Shown: positions 51,929 to 60,064 of the stretch, piece by piece | How positions within the stretch are numbered: position 1 is the first letter of the stretch | Layout of the letters: the number at the start of each line of letters is the position of its first letter | Assembly (NCBI GenBank): GCA_026913215.1 | Contig: JAPTYK010000001.1 | Location: 2,108,001 to 2,172,000 of the forward strand | Direction: 5' to 3' | DNA length: 64,000 nucleotides | Origin: Streptomyces diastatochromogenes | GTDB taxonomy: Bacteria > Actinomycetota > Actinomycetes > Streptomycetales > Streptomycetaceae | Translations under genes and position numbers: made by a program | Notes under the pieces: model-generated | Told to the model about the DNA's origin: nothing | The model's database searches: none | Seen by the model: the letters and a program-made list of their open reading frames with translations, nothing else

Positions 51929-52016
51929 TCCGCTCCGACTCCCCACCGGCGCCGCGCCGACGCCGTGCCGACTCCCCACCGGCTTCGCACCCGCTTCGTA
52001 CCTGCTTCGTACCGGC
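51929..52016. repeat. 11-bp tandem repeat array
   Basis: Eight degenerate 11-base units run without gaps; the last three (TTCGCACCCGC, TTCGTACCTGC, TTCGTACCGGC) and units 2 and 5 (TCCCCACCGGC) are most alike. CCGACTCCCCACCGGC occurs exactly twice, 33 bases apart (51935-51950 and 51968-51983). The array lies upstream of the phzF-like start. Confidence 0.8.
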
Positions 52017-52154
52017 GAGTAGCGCCAATCGGGACATTCCACCCCGCTTGACTCTCCCTTGACCAATACATGAGGACCGCATGGAAACCTTGTGATCGCA
52101 CTGTGTCCCCGGCGCCCGGCCTGAGAGCTGAATCACTGGACCAGTGGGTATTGC

Positions 52155-52173
52155 TGAGGTGAGCCTCAGTTAA
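52155..52173 (+). promoter_or_regulatory. Iron box upstream of efeO
   Basis: TGAGGTGAGCCTCAGTTAA agrees at 15 of 19 positions with the complement of the Streptomyces iron box. A second TTAGG...CCTCA element follows at 52175-52188. Together they place the efe operon under DmdR1/IdeR-type iron control. Confidence 0.75.
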
Positions 52174-52217
52174 GTTAGGTCCGCCTCAGCACCGTCCCCC
52201 GCGTTCCTGGAGTCCCC

Positions 52218-53372
52218 ATGCGAGCCGTCCGTCTCTCCGTCGTCACCGCCGCCGCGACCGCGGCCGCTCTGACCGCCGTCACGGGCTGCGCCGAGAAAAG
52301 CGACTCCAAGGCGAACGACGACGCGATCACCGTCGTCGCCAAGGACGACTCCTGCGAGGTGTCGAAGAAGGAGTTCCCGGCCGGGCACGTGAAGCTGGCC
52401 GTCGAGAACCGCGGCTCCAAGATCACCGAGGTCTACGTCCTCTTCCCGGACGACCGGATCGTCACCGAGCGCGAGAACATCGGCCCCGGCACCAAGGTCA
52501 CCATCACCGCCGAGTTCAAGTCCGGCGACTACTTCATCGCCTGCAAGCCCGGCATGAAGGGCGACGGCATCCGCCAGGCCGTCAAGGCCACCGGAGGCAA
52601 GGCCGCCGCCCGGCGCTCCCCCGAGATGGACGCCGCCGTCGCCGCCTACCGCCAGTACGTCCAGGCGCAGGCCGACGCGACCCTCCCCAAGTCGAAGGTC
52701 TTCACCGACGCCGTCCGCGCCGGTGACATCGAGGCCGCGAAGAAGGCCTACGCCGAGTCCCGCATCGGCTGGGAGCGCACCGAGCCGGTCGCCGAGTCCT
52801 TCGGCGACATCGACCCCAAGGTCGACGTCCGCGAGGACGGCCTGGAGGACGGCCAGGACCCGGCCAAGGACTGGACCGGCTGGCACCGCCTGGAGAAGGC
52901 GCTCTGGCACGACAAGAAGATCGGCGACCGCGAGAAGCAGCTCGCCGACCTCCTCGACAAGGACCTCGCCGACTGGCAGAAGCGGGTCGGCACGGCCGAG
53001 ATCACCCCGACCTCCATGGCCAACGGCGCCAAGGAGCTCCTGGACGAGGTCGCCAAGGGCAAGGTCACCGGCGAGGAGGAGCGCTACTCGCACACCGACC
53101 TCGTCGACTTCAAGGCGAACGTCGAGGGCGCACAGAAGTCCTTCGACCTGCTCAAGCCGGTCGCCTCGAAGAACGACCCGAAGCTGGTCGCCGAACTCGA
53201 CAAGCAGTTCGCCGCGCTGAACACGCTGCTCGACAAGTACCGCGCGGACAAGACGGGCTACGCCTTCACCTCGTACGAGAAGGTCGGCCAGGCCGACCGC
53301 AAGGAACTGTCCGACGGCGTCAACGCCCTGGCCGAGCCGCTCTCCAAGCTCGCCGCCGCGGTCGTGAAGTAA
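52218..53372 (+). CDS. efeO: Iron uptake lipoprotein EfeO (cupredoxin plus M75 imelysin-like domain)
   Basis: An intact 384-residue protein. The signal peptide LSVVTAAATAAALTAVTGC ends in a lipobox Cys. A cupredoxin-like domain (about residues 35-125; ITVVAKDDSCEVSKKEFPAG, YFIACKPGMKGDG with Cys and Met) is followed by the M75 domain with its metal motif GWHRLEKALWHDK (GxHxxE, about 230-240). It should bind and oxidise or deliver iron at the outer face of the membrane for the permease EfeU. It heads the operon efeO-efeB-efeU. Confidence 0.95.
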   Translation: MRAVRLSVVTAAATAAALTAVTGCAEKSDSKANDDAITVVAKDDSCEVSKKEFPAGHVKLAVENRGSKITEVYVLFPDDRIVTERENIGPGTKVTITAEFKSGDYFIACKPGMKGDGIRQAVKATGGKAAARRSPEMDAAVAAYRQYVQAQADATLPKSKVFTDAVRAGDIEAAKKAYAESRIGWERTEPVAESFGDIDPKVDVREDGLEDGQDPAKDWTGWHRLEKALWHDKKIGDREKQLADLLDKDLADWQKRVGTAEITPTSMANGAKELLDEVAKGKVTGEEERYSHTDLVDFKANVEGAQKSFDLLKPVASKNDPKLVAELDKQFAALNTLLDKYRADKTGYAFTSYEKVGQADRKELSDGVNALAEPLSKLAAAVVK

Positions 53373-53386
53373 CGGGGGACGGATCA

Positions 53387-54649
53387 TGACCGACGAGACC
53401 ACCACCACGGAGCAGGGCGCCGCGCCCTCCCGCCGCAAGGTCATGGGCTGGGGCGGGGCCGGGCTCGCGATCGGTGCCGCCGTGGCGGCGGCGCCGTCGC
53501 CCTGACCCGCGACGGCGACACCACCGCCCCGGTCGCCGACACCGGCGGGGCCGTGCCCTTCCACGGCGCGCACCAGGCGGCATCGCCACCGCCGTGCAGG
53601 ACCGGCTGCACTTCGCGTCCTTCGACGTGAAGACGACGGACCGCGACGAGCTGATCGAGCTCCTCAAGGAGTGGACGCGGGCCGCCGAGCGGATGACGGC
53701 CGGCGCAGAGGTCGGCGAGGGCGCGTACGGCGGCCTGCCGGAGGCGCCGCCGGACGACACGGGCGAGGCCCTCGGCCTCAAGCCCTCCCGCCTCACCCTC
53801 ACCATCGGCTTCGGCCCCTCGCTCTTCGACGGGCGCTTCGGGCTGAAGGACAAGCGGCCCGGGGCCCTGGTGGAGCTGCCCAAGTTCCCCGGCGACAACC
53901 TGGACCCGGCGCGCAGCGGCGGCGACCTGTGCGTGCAGGCCTGCGCGGACGACCCGCAGGTCGCCGTGCACGCCATCCGCAACCTCGCCCGGATCGGCTT
54001 CGGCAAGGTCGCGGTGCGCTGGTCGCAGCTGGGCTTCGGCAAGACGTCCTCGACGACCCCGGACGCCCAGACCCCGCGCAACCTCTTCGGCTTCAAGGAC
54101 GGCACGCGGAACATCGCGGGCACCGAGACCGACCGGCTCGCGAAGCACGTGTGGGTCTCCGGCAAGGACGCCGAGGGCGCCGCGGCCTGGATGGACGGCG
54201 GCTCGTACCTCGTGGCCCGCCGCATCCGCATGAACATCGAGACCTGGGACCGCACTCCGCTCTCCGAGCAGGAGGACATCTTCGGCCGGGACAAGAAGGA
54301 AGGCGCTCCGGTCGGCAAGGCCAAGGAGCACGACGAGCCGTTCCTGAAGGCGATGAAGCCGACCTCGCACGTCCGGCTCGCCCACCCCGACAGCAACAAC
54401 GGGGCGACGATCCTGCGTCGCGGCTATTCGTTCACGGACGGCACGGACGGCCTCGGCCGGCTCGACGCGGGCCTGTTCTTCCTGGCGTACATGAAGGACG
54501 TCCGCACGGGCTTCATCCCGGTGCAGACCCAGCTGTCCAAGCACGACGCGCTCAACGAGTACACCCAGCACGTGGGTTCGGCGCTGTTCGCGATCCCCCC
54601 GGGCGTCCGTGACAAGGACGACTGGTGGGGCCGGGCGCTGTTCGCGTAA
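53387..54649 (+). CDS. efeB: Tat-exported deferrochelatase/DyP-type peroxidase EfeB (frame-broken)
   Basis: About 421 residues. A twin-arginine signal (PSRRKVMGWGGAGLAIGAAV) is followed, after breaks near 53490 and 53578, by the DyP fold: QDRLHFASFDVKTTDRDELI, LTLTIGFGPSLFDGRFGL, LFGFKDGTRNIAGTE (the GxxDG heme-pocket motif) and, further on, RILRRGYSFTDG-like sequence with YTQHVGSALFAIPPG at the end. It exports as a folded heme protein and works with EfeO and EfeU in iron acquisition. It starts 14 bases after efeO, with GGGGGA upstream. Confidence 0.95.
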
Positions 54650-54667
54650 CGGAGGAGGAGAACCGAC

Positions 54668-55537
54668 GTGTTCGGAAACTATCTGATCGGCCTGCGTGAG
54701 GGCCTCGAAGCCAGTCTGGTCGTCTGCATCCTCATCGCGTACCTGGTGAAGACCGGGCGCAAGGACGCGCTGAAGCCGATCTGGATCGGCATCGGCGTGG
54801 CCGTCGGCGTGGCCCTGGCCTTCGGCGCCGGCCTGGAGTTCGGCTCCCAGGAGCTGACCTTCGAGGCGCAGGAGCTGCTCGGCGGCTCGCTGTCGATCAT
54901 CGCGGTCGTCCTGGTGACCTGGATGGTCTTCTGGATGCGGCGCACGGCCCGGCACCTCAAGTCGGAGCTGCACGGCAAGCTGGACGCCGCCCTGCAGATG
55001 GGCACGGGCGCGCTGGTCGCCACCGCCTTCCTGGCGGTGGGCCGCGAGGGCCTGGAGACGGCGCTCTTCGTGTGGGCGTCGGTACGGGCCTCCTCGGACG
55101 GCACGTACGGGCCGCTGATCGGCGTCATCCTCGGCCTGCTCACCGCGATCCTGCTCGGCTGGCTGTTCTACCGGGGCGCGCTGAAGATCAACCTGGCGAA
55201 GTTCTTCACCTGGACCGGCGGGATGCTGGTCGTGGTGGCGGCGGGCGTCCTCGCGTACGGCGTGCACGACCTCCAGGAGGGGAACTTCCTCGGCGGCCTC
55301 GCGAACAAGGCCTTCGACATCTCGGCGACGATCCCGCCGGACAGCTGGTACGGCACGCTCCTCAAGGGCGTCTTCAACTTCCAGCCGGATCCGACGGTCC
55401 TTCAGGTCACGGTGTGGGCGCTGTATCTGGTCCCGACGCTCGCGCTGTTCCTGGCCCCGATAGGGTCGGGTCCGTCCGCGCGGGTGAAGAAGCAGAAGGC
55501 GACCGATGAGAAGGCTGAGGCTGAGGCGAGCGCTTGA
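54668..55537 (+). CDS. efeU: FTR1-family iron permease EfeU
   Basis: An intact 289-residue membrane protein with seven predicted segments. Two REGLE iron-binding motifs are present: GLREGLEASLVVCILIAYLV near the N-terminus and AVGREGLETALFVWASVRA near residue 125. It carries iron across the membrane. The GTG at 54668 has GGAGGAG upstream and lies 18 bases after efeB. The C-terminus is a charged tail (KKQKATDEKAEAEA), and its last 32 bases overlap the next gene. Confidence 0.96.
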   Translation: MFGNYLIGLREGLEASLVVCILIAYLVKTGRKDALKPIWIGIGVAVGVALAFGAGLEFGSQELTFEAQELLGGSLSIIAVVLVTWMVFWMRRTARHLKSELHGKLDAALQMGTGALVATAFLAVGREGLETALFVWASVRASSDGTYGPLIGVILGLLTAILLGWLFYRGALKINLAKFFTWTGGMLVVVAAGVLAYGVHDLQEGNFLGGLANKAFDISATIPPDSWYGTLLKGVFNFQPDPTVLQVTVWALYLVPTLALFLAPIGSGPSARVKKQKATDEKAEAEASA

Positions 55538-56531
55538 GCGGTGGTCGCCCTCCGGGGACCGCCGGCCGGCGAGGCTCCTCGCGGCGACGGCGGCGGCGAC
55601 CGTCCTGGCGCTGACGGCGAGCGGCTGCGTGACCGTGCACGGCGAGCTGGCGCTGCTGCCGCCGGCCTCGAAGGCCGAGGCGGCGCAGGCCCTCGCCGAC
55701 TTCACGAACGCCTACAATCGGGCCGACAAGGCCTATGACCCGGCCCTCGACGAGGACCGGGTCACCGGTCCGCTCGGGGCCATCAACCAGGCCGGGCTGC
55801 GGGCCCGGTCGATCAACACGCCCGGCGGGAACCCGAAGCACAAGCCCCTCGCCCTCACCGACGCGCGGTTCGTCCTGCCCCGGAAGGCGGGCTGGCCGCG
55901 CTGGTTCGTCGCCGACACCGCCTCCAACCGGGGCTCCGGCGACCAGCGCTGGCTCCTGGTCTTCGTGCGCAACGGCCCCGAGCAGCTGTGGGAGGCCGCG
56001 TACCTCACGATCCTCTCCGCGGGCGACGTCCCCGAGTTCGCCGAGGAGGAGGGGTACGCGGTGCCGGTCGCCGCGGACAGCGACGCGCTCGCCGTCGCGC
56101 CCGAGGACCTCGGCACGCGGTACGTCGCGTACCTGAAGGACGGGCGGCCGGGGCCGTTCGCGCCGGGCCCGCACACCACGGAGTGGCGGGCGCAGCGGGA
56201 GAAGGCCGCCAAGCGCCTGGGCATGGCCACCCAGTACCTCGACCGGGTCACGGACCGGGGGGACTTCGCGCCGCTCGCGCTGCGGACCCGGGACGGCGGC
56301 GCGCTCGTCTTCTTCGCCACCCGGTACTTCGAGCGCCAGACGGCGGCCAAGGGCTACCGCCCGAAGGTGGGCCCCGACACCAAGGCCCTGCTGACCGGCG
56401 AGATCAAGAACACCGTCACCCGCGAGTGGGTCTCCAGCCAGGCCGCCCTGGTGAAGCCGGCGGGCACGGACCGGAACGGCGTCGCGGTCGCGAGCCGGCT
56501 CCAGGGCGTCGTGGGCGCGGAGGGCTCGTAG
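55506..56531 (+). CDS. Putative lipoprotein of unknown function downstream of efeU
   Basis: An intact 341-residue protein. A long basic N-terminus precedes a hydrophobic signal segment and lipobox (ARLLAATAAATVLALTASGC). The mature region has no family that I recognise; it shows WPRWFVADTASNRGSGDQRW, LLVFVRNGPEQLWEAAYLTI and ALRTRDGGALVFFATRYFER, a mixed beta-rich pattern. The ATG at 55506 overlaps efeU by 32 bases, so it is co-transcribed with the iron operon; a role at the cell surface in iron uptake is possible. A later start nearer the signal peptide cannot be excluded. Confidence 0.78.
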   Translation: MRRLRLRRALERWSPSGDRRPARLLAATAAATVLALTASGCVTVHGELALLPPASKAEAAQALADFTNAYNRADKAYDPALDEDRVTGPLGAINQAGLRARSINTPGGNPKHKPLALTDARFVLPRKAGWPRWFVADTASNRGSGDQRWLLVFVRNGPEQLWEAAYLTILSAGDVPEFAEEEGYAVPVAADSDALAVAPEDLGTRYVAYLKDGRPGPFAPGPHTTEWRAQREKAAKRLGMATQYLDRVTDRGDFAPLALRTRDGGALVFFATRYFERQTAAKGYRPKVGPDTKALLTGEIKNTVTREWVSSQAALVKPAGTDRNGVAVASRLQGVVGAEGS

Positions 56532-56552
56532 CGCCCCGTCCGGGGTGCGGCC

Positions 56553-57319
56553 CTAGCGGGTCAGCGGCCAGGCGATCTCGTGGGCCGGGTGCTCGCCGTC
56601 GCGGTCGGCCGCGTGGCGGGCGCAGGCGTCCTGGAGGGCCTCCAGGAGGTTGAGCGGGTCGGGCAGCGGGTGCTCGGGGCCGCGGAGCCAGGCGACGACC
56701 GGATGGGCGTCCTCGTCACCGGGGAGGCGGGCCGGCGGGACGAGGACGTAGCTGCCGCGGCAGTGCCAGCGCAGCCCGGGTGCTCGTCCATCGTCTCGGG
56801 GTGGCAGTCCAGCTCGCACGGCCACCACTCGTCCTCGTCCTCGGGGGTGCCGCGGGTGGCGGTGAAGAAGAGCATCCGGCCGCCGTCCCCGATGGCGTCG
56901 GCGGCCTCGGCGACCGGGCCGACCTCGACGCCCTCGGCGAGGAGCCGCTCCAGGGCGGCGCGGCCCGCGGCCAGCGGGACGTCGAGGACGTCGTGGACCA
57001 TGCCGGTGGCGGTGATGAAGTTCGCCTCGGGCTCGCCCAGGGCCCAGCGCTCGATCTGGGCGCGGTCGGTGGTCGACTGCGTCTGCCAGGCGAAGGAGAC
57101 GGGGTGCCGGGCGGGGGTGGGACAGCCGATCCGCTCACAGGAACAGCTGTAGCCGACGGGGTACGCGGCGGGGGCCAGGGGCAGCCCGGCGGCGGCGGTG
57201 GCCAGGAGCAGCTTCTCGCGGTCGTTCTCGTCGTCGGCCGCGGTGCGTTTGGGGCGCCTGCGCAGCCACTGTGCGAGTTTGCTCTCCGTGCCGCGGTAGC
57301 GGCCGATGCCGTCGCCCAT
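56553..57319 (-). CDS. Bifunctional primase/polymerase (Prim-Pol) domain protein (frame-broken)
   Basis: About 252 residues. After a basic N-terminus (KLAQWLRRRPKRTAADDEND) the Prim-Pol N-terminal domain pattern appears: LATAAAGLPLAPAAYPVGYS, CSCERIGCPTPARHPVSFAW (zinc-type Cys cluster), ANFITATGMVHDVLDVPLAA and GGRMLFFTATRG. A break near 56780 leads to LRWHCRGSYVLVPPARLPGD. Such stand-alone domains are widespread in Streptomyces and their function is not settled. It is not near any other replication or plasmid gene here. Confidence 0.82.
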
Positions 57320-57375
57320 CTATCCCCTCACACCTCATGCTCGCCCGTTCGGCTCTGCCCATGGTCCCACCATCC

Positions 57376-57412
57376 TGCGCCCCGGGTGACCGGAGTGCGG
57401 AACCGGGGTGCG
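57376..57412 (-). terminator. Hairpin after the TetR gene
   Basis: TGCGCCCCGG at 57376-57385 pairs with CCGGGGTGCG at 57403-57412 (eight Watson-Crick and two G-U pairs) with a 17-base loop, just beyond the stop codon at 57422. Confidence 0.5.
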
Positions 57413-57421
57413 CGCGAGGGG

Positions 57422-58064
57422 TCAGGAACGGGGGGCGAGGCCGCGCAGGGCCAGGTCGACGAGGGTGTCGGCGTAGGCGTGGGTGAGCGGCAGGGTGCGG
57501 TGGATCCACCGGTGGTGGAGCGGTCCGACGATCAGTTCGACGGCGACGCGGGGGTCGACGCCCGGGTCGATGTCGCCCTTGGCCTGAGCGGCCTGGACGC
57601 GGCGGACGTAGTACTGGAGCTGGGGTTCGAGCAGGGCCTCGGTGAAGCGGGCGCCGAGCTCGGGGTCGACGATGCCCTCGGCGGCGAGGGCGCGGGTGGG
57701 GCCGTCGAAGGCGGGGTCGGTCAGCTCGTCGACGGTGGCGCGCAGGACGTGCTTGAGGTCGGCGGCGAGGTCTCCGGTGTCGGGGATCTCACTGTCGGCG
57801 TCGCCGCCCAGAGCCTCGTTCGCGCGGGCGGCCAGGTCGAGGAAGGCGTCGAGGAGGACGGCCGCCTTGGAGGGCCACCAGCGGTAGATGGTCTGCTTGC
57901 CGACGCCGGCGCGGGCGGCGATGCCCTCGATGGTGGTCTTCGCGTAGCGGCCTCGGAGACGAGGGCGAGGGCGGCGTCGAAGATGGCGCGGCGGGAGCGC
58001 TCGCTGCGGCGGGAGGCGTCGGGGGCGGCCTTGGCGGGCCCGGACGCGGGGCGGGGGCGGACAT
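57422..58064 (-). CDS. TetR-family regulator (frame-broken)
   Basis: About 213 residues. The ATG at 58064 begins a short tail (SAPAPRPGPAK); after a break near 58045 and another near 57948 the helix-turn-helix reads AKTTIEGIAARAGVGKQTIY and RWWPSKAAVLLDAFLDLAAR. The C-terminal domain (VLRATVDELTDPAFDGPTRA, VAVELIVGPLHHRWIHRTLP) resembles TetR_C of the AcrR group. A GAGACGTCTC palindrome lies 26 bases upstream, so it probably regulates itself and perhaps the divergent dimethylargininase gene. Confidence 0.85.
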
Positions 58065-58089
58065 GGCCTCAATCTAGCAGCGTACGAGA

Positions 58090-58101
58090 CGAGACGTCTC
58101 G
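58090..58101. promoter_or_regulatory. TetR operator, ACGAGAC/GTCTCG type
   Basis: CGAGACGTCTCG is a perfect 12-bp palindrome within TACGAGACGAGACGTCTCG. It shares its core with the 29-bp operator at 38982-39010. It lies between the TetR start (58064) and the divergent gene start (58220). Confidence 0.65.
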
Positions 58102-58219
58102 CCACTCGAACAGGCCCGAACCACCCGAACGGTCCACTGCGCGAAGCCCGCCGAGAGCGGACCATGGGGGTCCTCCGATCGTCCAGCGATCACCCACCGC
58201 CCTTTGTGAGGAGCCTTCC

Positions 58220-59049
58220 TTGCGCCCCACTCCGCGCACGTCCTCGCCCCGCCGTTATCTGATGTGCCCACCCACGCACTTCACGGTGACGTACTCCATC
58301 AACCCCTGGATGGACCCCACGAAACCGGTCGACCTGCCGCTCGCCCTCGCCCAGTGGGAGGACCTGCGCGACCGCTACCGCTCGCTCGGCCACACCGTGG
58401 AGCTCCTGGAGCCCGCACCGGCGCTGCCCGACATGGTCTTCGCGGCGAACGGCGCGACGGTCGTCGAGGGCCGGGTCCTCGGCGCGAAGTTCGCCCACGC
58501 GGAGCGCGTCGACGAGGCCGCCGCCCATCTGGCCTGGTTCCGCCGGAACGGTTGGGCGGAGGACGCCGTACGGGTCCCGGAGCACGTGAACGAGGGCGAG
58601 GGCGACTTCGCCGTCACCGCCTCCTGGATCCTCGCCGGCCGCGGCTTCCGCTCCAGCCCGCTCTCCCACGGCGAGGCGCAGGAGTTCTTCGGCCGCCCGG
58701 TGATCGGCCTGGAGCTGGTGGACCCGCGCTACTACCACCTGGACACGGCGCTGTGCGTCCTGGACGACGCCCGGGACGAGGTCATGTACTACCCGGACGC
58801 CTTCTCCCCCGGCAGCCGCGCGGTGCTCGCCCGGCTCTTCCCCGACGCCCTGATCGCGACCGGCGAGGACGCGGCGGCCCTCGGCCTCAACGCCGTCAGC
58901 GACGGCCGGCACGTCCTGCTCCCGCAGGCCGCGGTGGGCCTCTTCGGCCCCTGCGCGCCCGCGGCTTCGAGCCGATCGGCATGGACCTGGGCGAACTCCT
59001 CAAGGGCGGCGGCAGCGTGAAGTGCTGCACCCAGGAGCTGCGGCCCTAG
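58220..59049 (+). CDS. Dimethylargininase / amidinotransferase-family hydrolase (frame-broken)
   Basis: About 276 residues of the pentein (DDAH) fold. Motifs are FTVTYSINPWMDPTKPVDLP, ALPDMVFAANGATVVEGRVL, NEGEGDFAVT (substrate-binding Glu/Asp), YYHLDTALCVLDDARDEVMY (catalytic His) and, after a break near 58955, GSVKCCTQELRP with the catalytic Cys near the end. DDAH enzymes hydrolyse dimethylarginine to citrulline and dimethylamine; related members act on other guanidines. A TTG start at 58220 is chosen because GAGGAG precedes it by six bases and the frame is continuous; an ATG 14 codons later is the alternative. The stop TAG is shared with the opposite gene through CTAG. Confidence 0.88.
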
Positions 59050-60064
59050 TCCTCGGCGGGCGGCCAGGCGTCGCCCCACTCCGCGTCACGGGCCTGCTTG
59101 TACAGGGGCCCGTGCCGCTTGGTGACCACGTCCCGGGCGAGGCCCTCGGGCCCGCAGAGCTCCAGCTGGACCAGGCCCTTGCGGATCTGCGGCCTGCGGG
59201 TGACGCGGGAGGGCGCCGGGGTCACGGAGAGGGGGGTCCCCCCTGCTCGAGCGGAGCCGAGAGCTTGGGGAGTACGGCGACGACGTACGCGTACTTCTCG
59301 TCCTCGTACGGCAACGAGCCGCCCTTCACCTTCCGGTGCAGCGAGGAGCGGCTGACCCGGGCGGAGAAGTGGCACCAGTCCGTGCCGGGCACGATCGGGC
59401 AGGCCCCGCTGTGCGGGCAGGGCGCGGCGACCGTGAAGCCCGCCTCGATCAACTGGGTGCGGGCCGCGATGATCCGCTCGTAGCCGTCGGGGTGCCGGGC
59501 TCGACGATCACGACGGCCTGCGCGGCGCGGGCCGCCTCGGCGACGAGCGCCGTCCGGTCGGCCTCGGTCAGCTCCTTGAGGACGTAGGAGACGGTGACGA
59601 GGTCGCTGTCGTCGAGGCGCAGCGCGGCGCCGATCCGCTCGCGCCGCCACTCGGCGTCGAAGACCCGGCGGCCAGCTCGCGGCCGAGCGCGAGGGCGGGC
59701 TCCGCCCAGTCGAGGACGGTGGTGCGGGCGGCTCCTCGGCCCAGGCCTCGGCGACGGCCCAGCCCGCCGCGCCCGTGCCGCCGCCGACGTCGGTGTGGCC
59801 GCGCGGCTCCCAGTCGGGCGCCGCCTCCCGCAGGGCGTACAGGGCGCCCCGTACCGCCTCGAAGGTCGCCGGCATCCGGTACGCGGCGTACGCGGCGACG
59901 TCGGAGCGGTCGCGCAGCACGGGGGCGTCGGTCGGGGTGGTGCCCCGGTAGTTGGCGATCAGCCGCTCGACGGCCTGCGCCGCCCGGCTGGGCGGCAGCC
60001 CGTCGAGGACCGCGGCGAGCGCGGCGCGCAGGGAGTCGGCGGAGGCGGAGGAGAGGGCGTTCAC
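59046..60064 (-). CDS. Rsm22-type (small ribosomal subunit) methyltransferase-like protein (frame-broken)
   Basis: About 335 residues. The N-terminal helical part (RAALAAVLDGLPPSRAAQAV, ERLIANYRG) is followed by an S-adenosylmethionine fold start HTDVGGGTGAAGWAVAEAWA. After breaks near 59738, 59675 and 59500 comes YERIIAARTQLIEAGFTVAA and the Cys cluster CPHSGACPIVPGTDWCHF, which in Rsm22 proteins binds Zn or an Fe-S cluster. A dispersed repeat at 59231-59274 lies inside the gene; the frame is shifted once more just after it and ends KQARDAEWGDAWPPAED. The GTG start overlaps the stop of the upstream exporter gene (GTGA). Confidence 0.8.
59231..59274. repeat. Dispersed Streptomyces REP-like palindromic element inside a coding region
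   Basis: The element runs from GGGGGGTCCCCCC (a 13-base palindrome) through CTGCTCGAGCGGAGCCGAG to AGCTTGGGGAGTA. On the other strand it begins TACTCCCCAAGCTCTCGGCT, which I recall as a very common intergenic repeat in Streptomyces. Here it falls within the methyltransferase gene and encodes LPKLSAPLEQGGPP. Confidence 0.7.

Larger units (their letters stand above)
51881..52217. promoter_or_regulatory. Intergenic region phzF-like / efeO
   Basis: No gene is supported in these 337 bases. They contain an 11-bp tandem repeat array (51929-52016) and an iron box with a second partial box (52155-52188) that belongs to the efeO promoter. Confidence 0.7.

Noticed and set aside
53441..55705. A long open frame on the minus strand opposite efeB and efeU
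   Set aside because: Arg/Ala/Val/Asp-rich shadow without domain motifs, while the plus strand carries complete DyP and FTR1 motifs.
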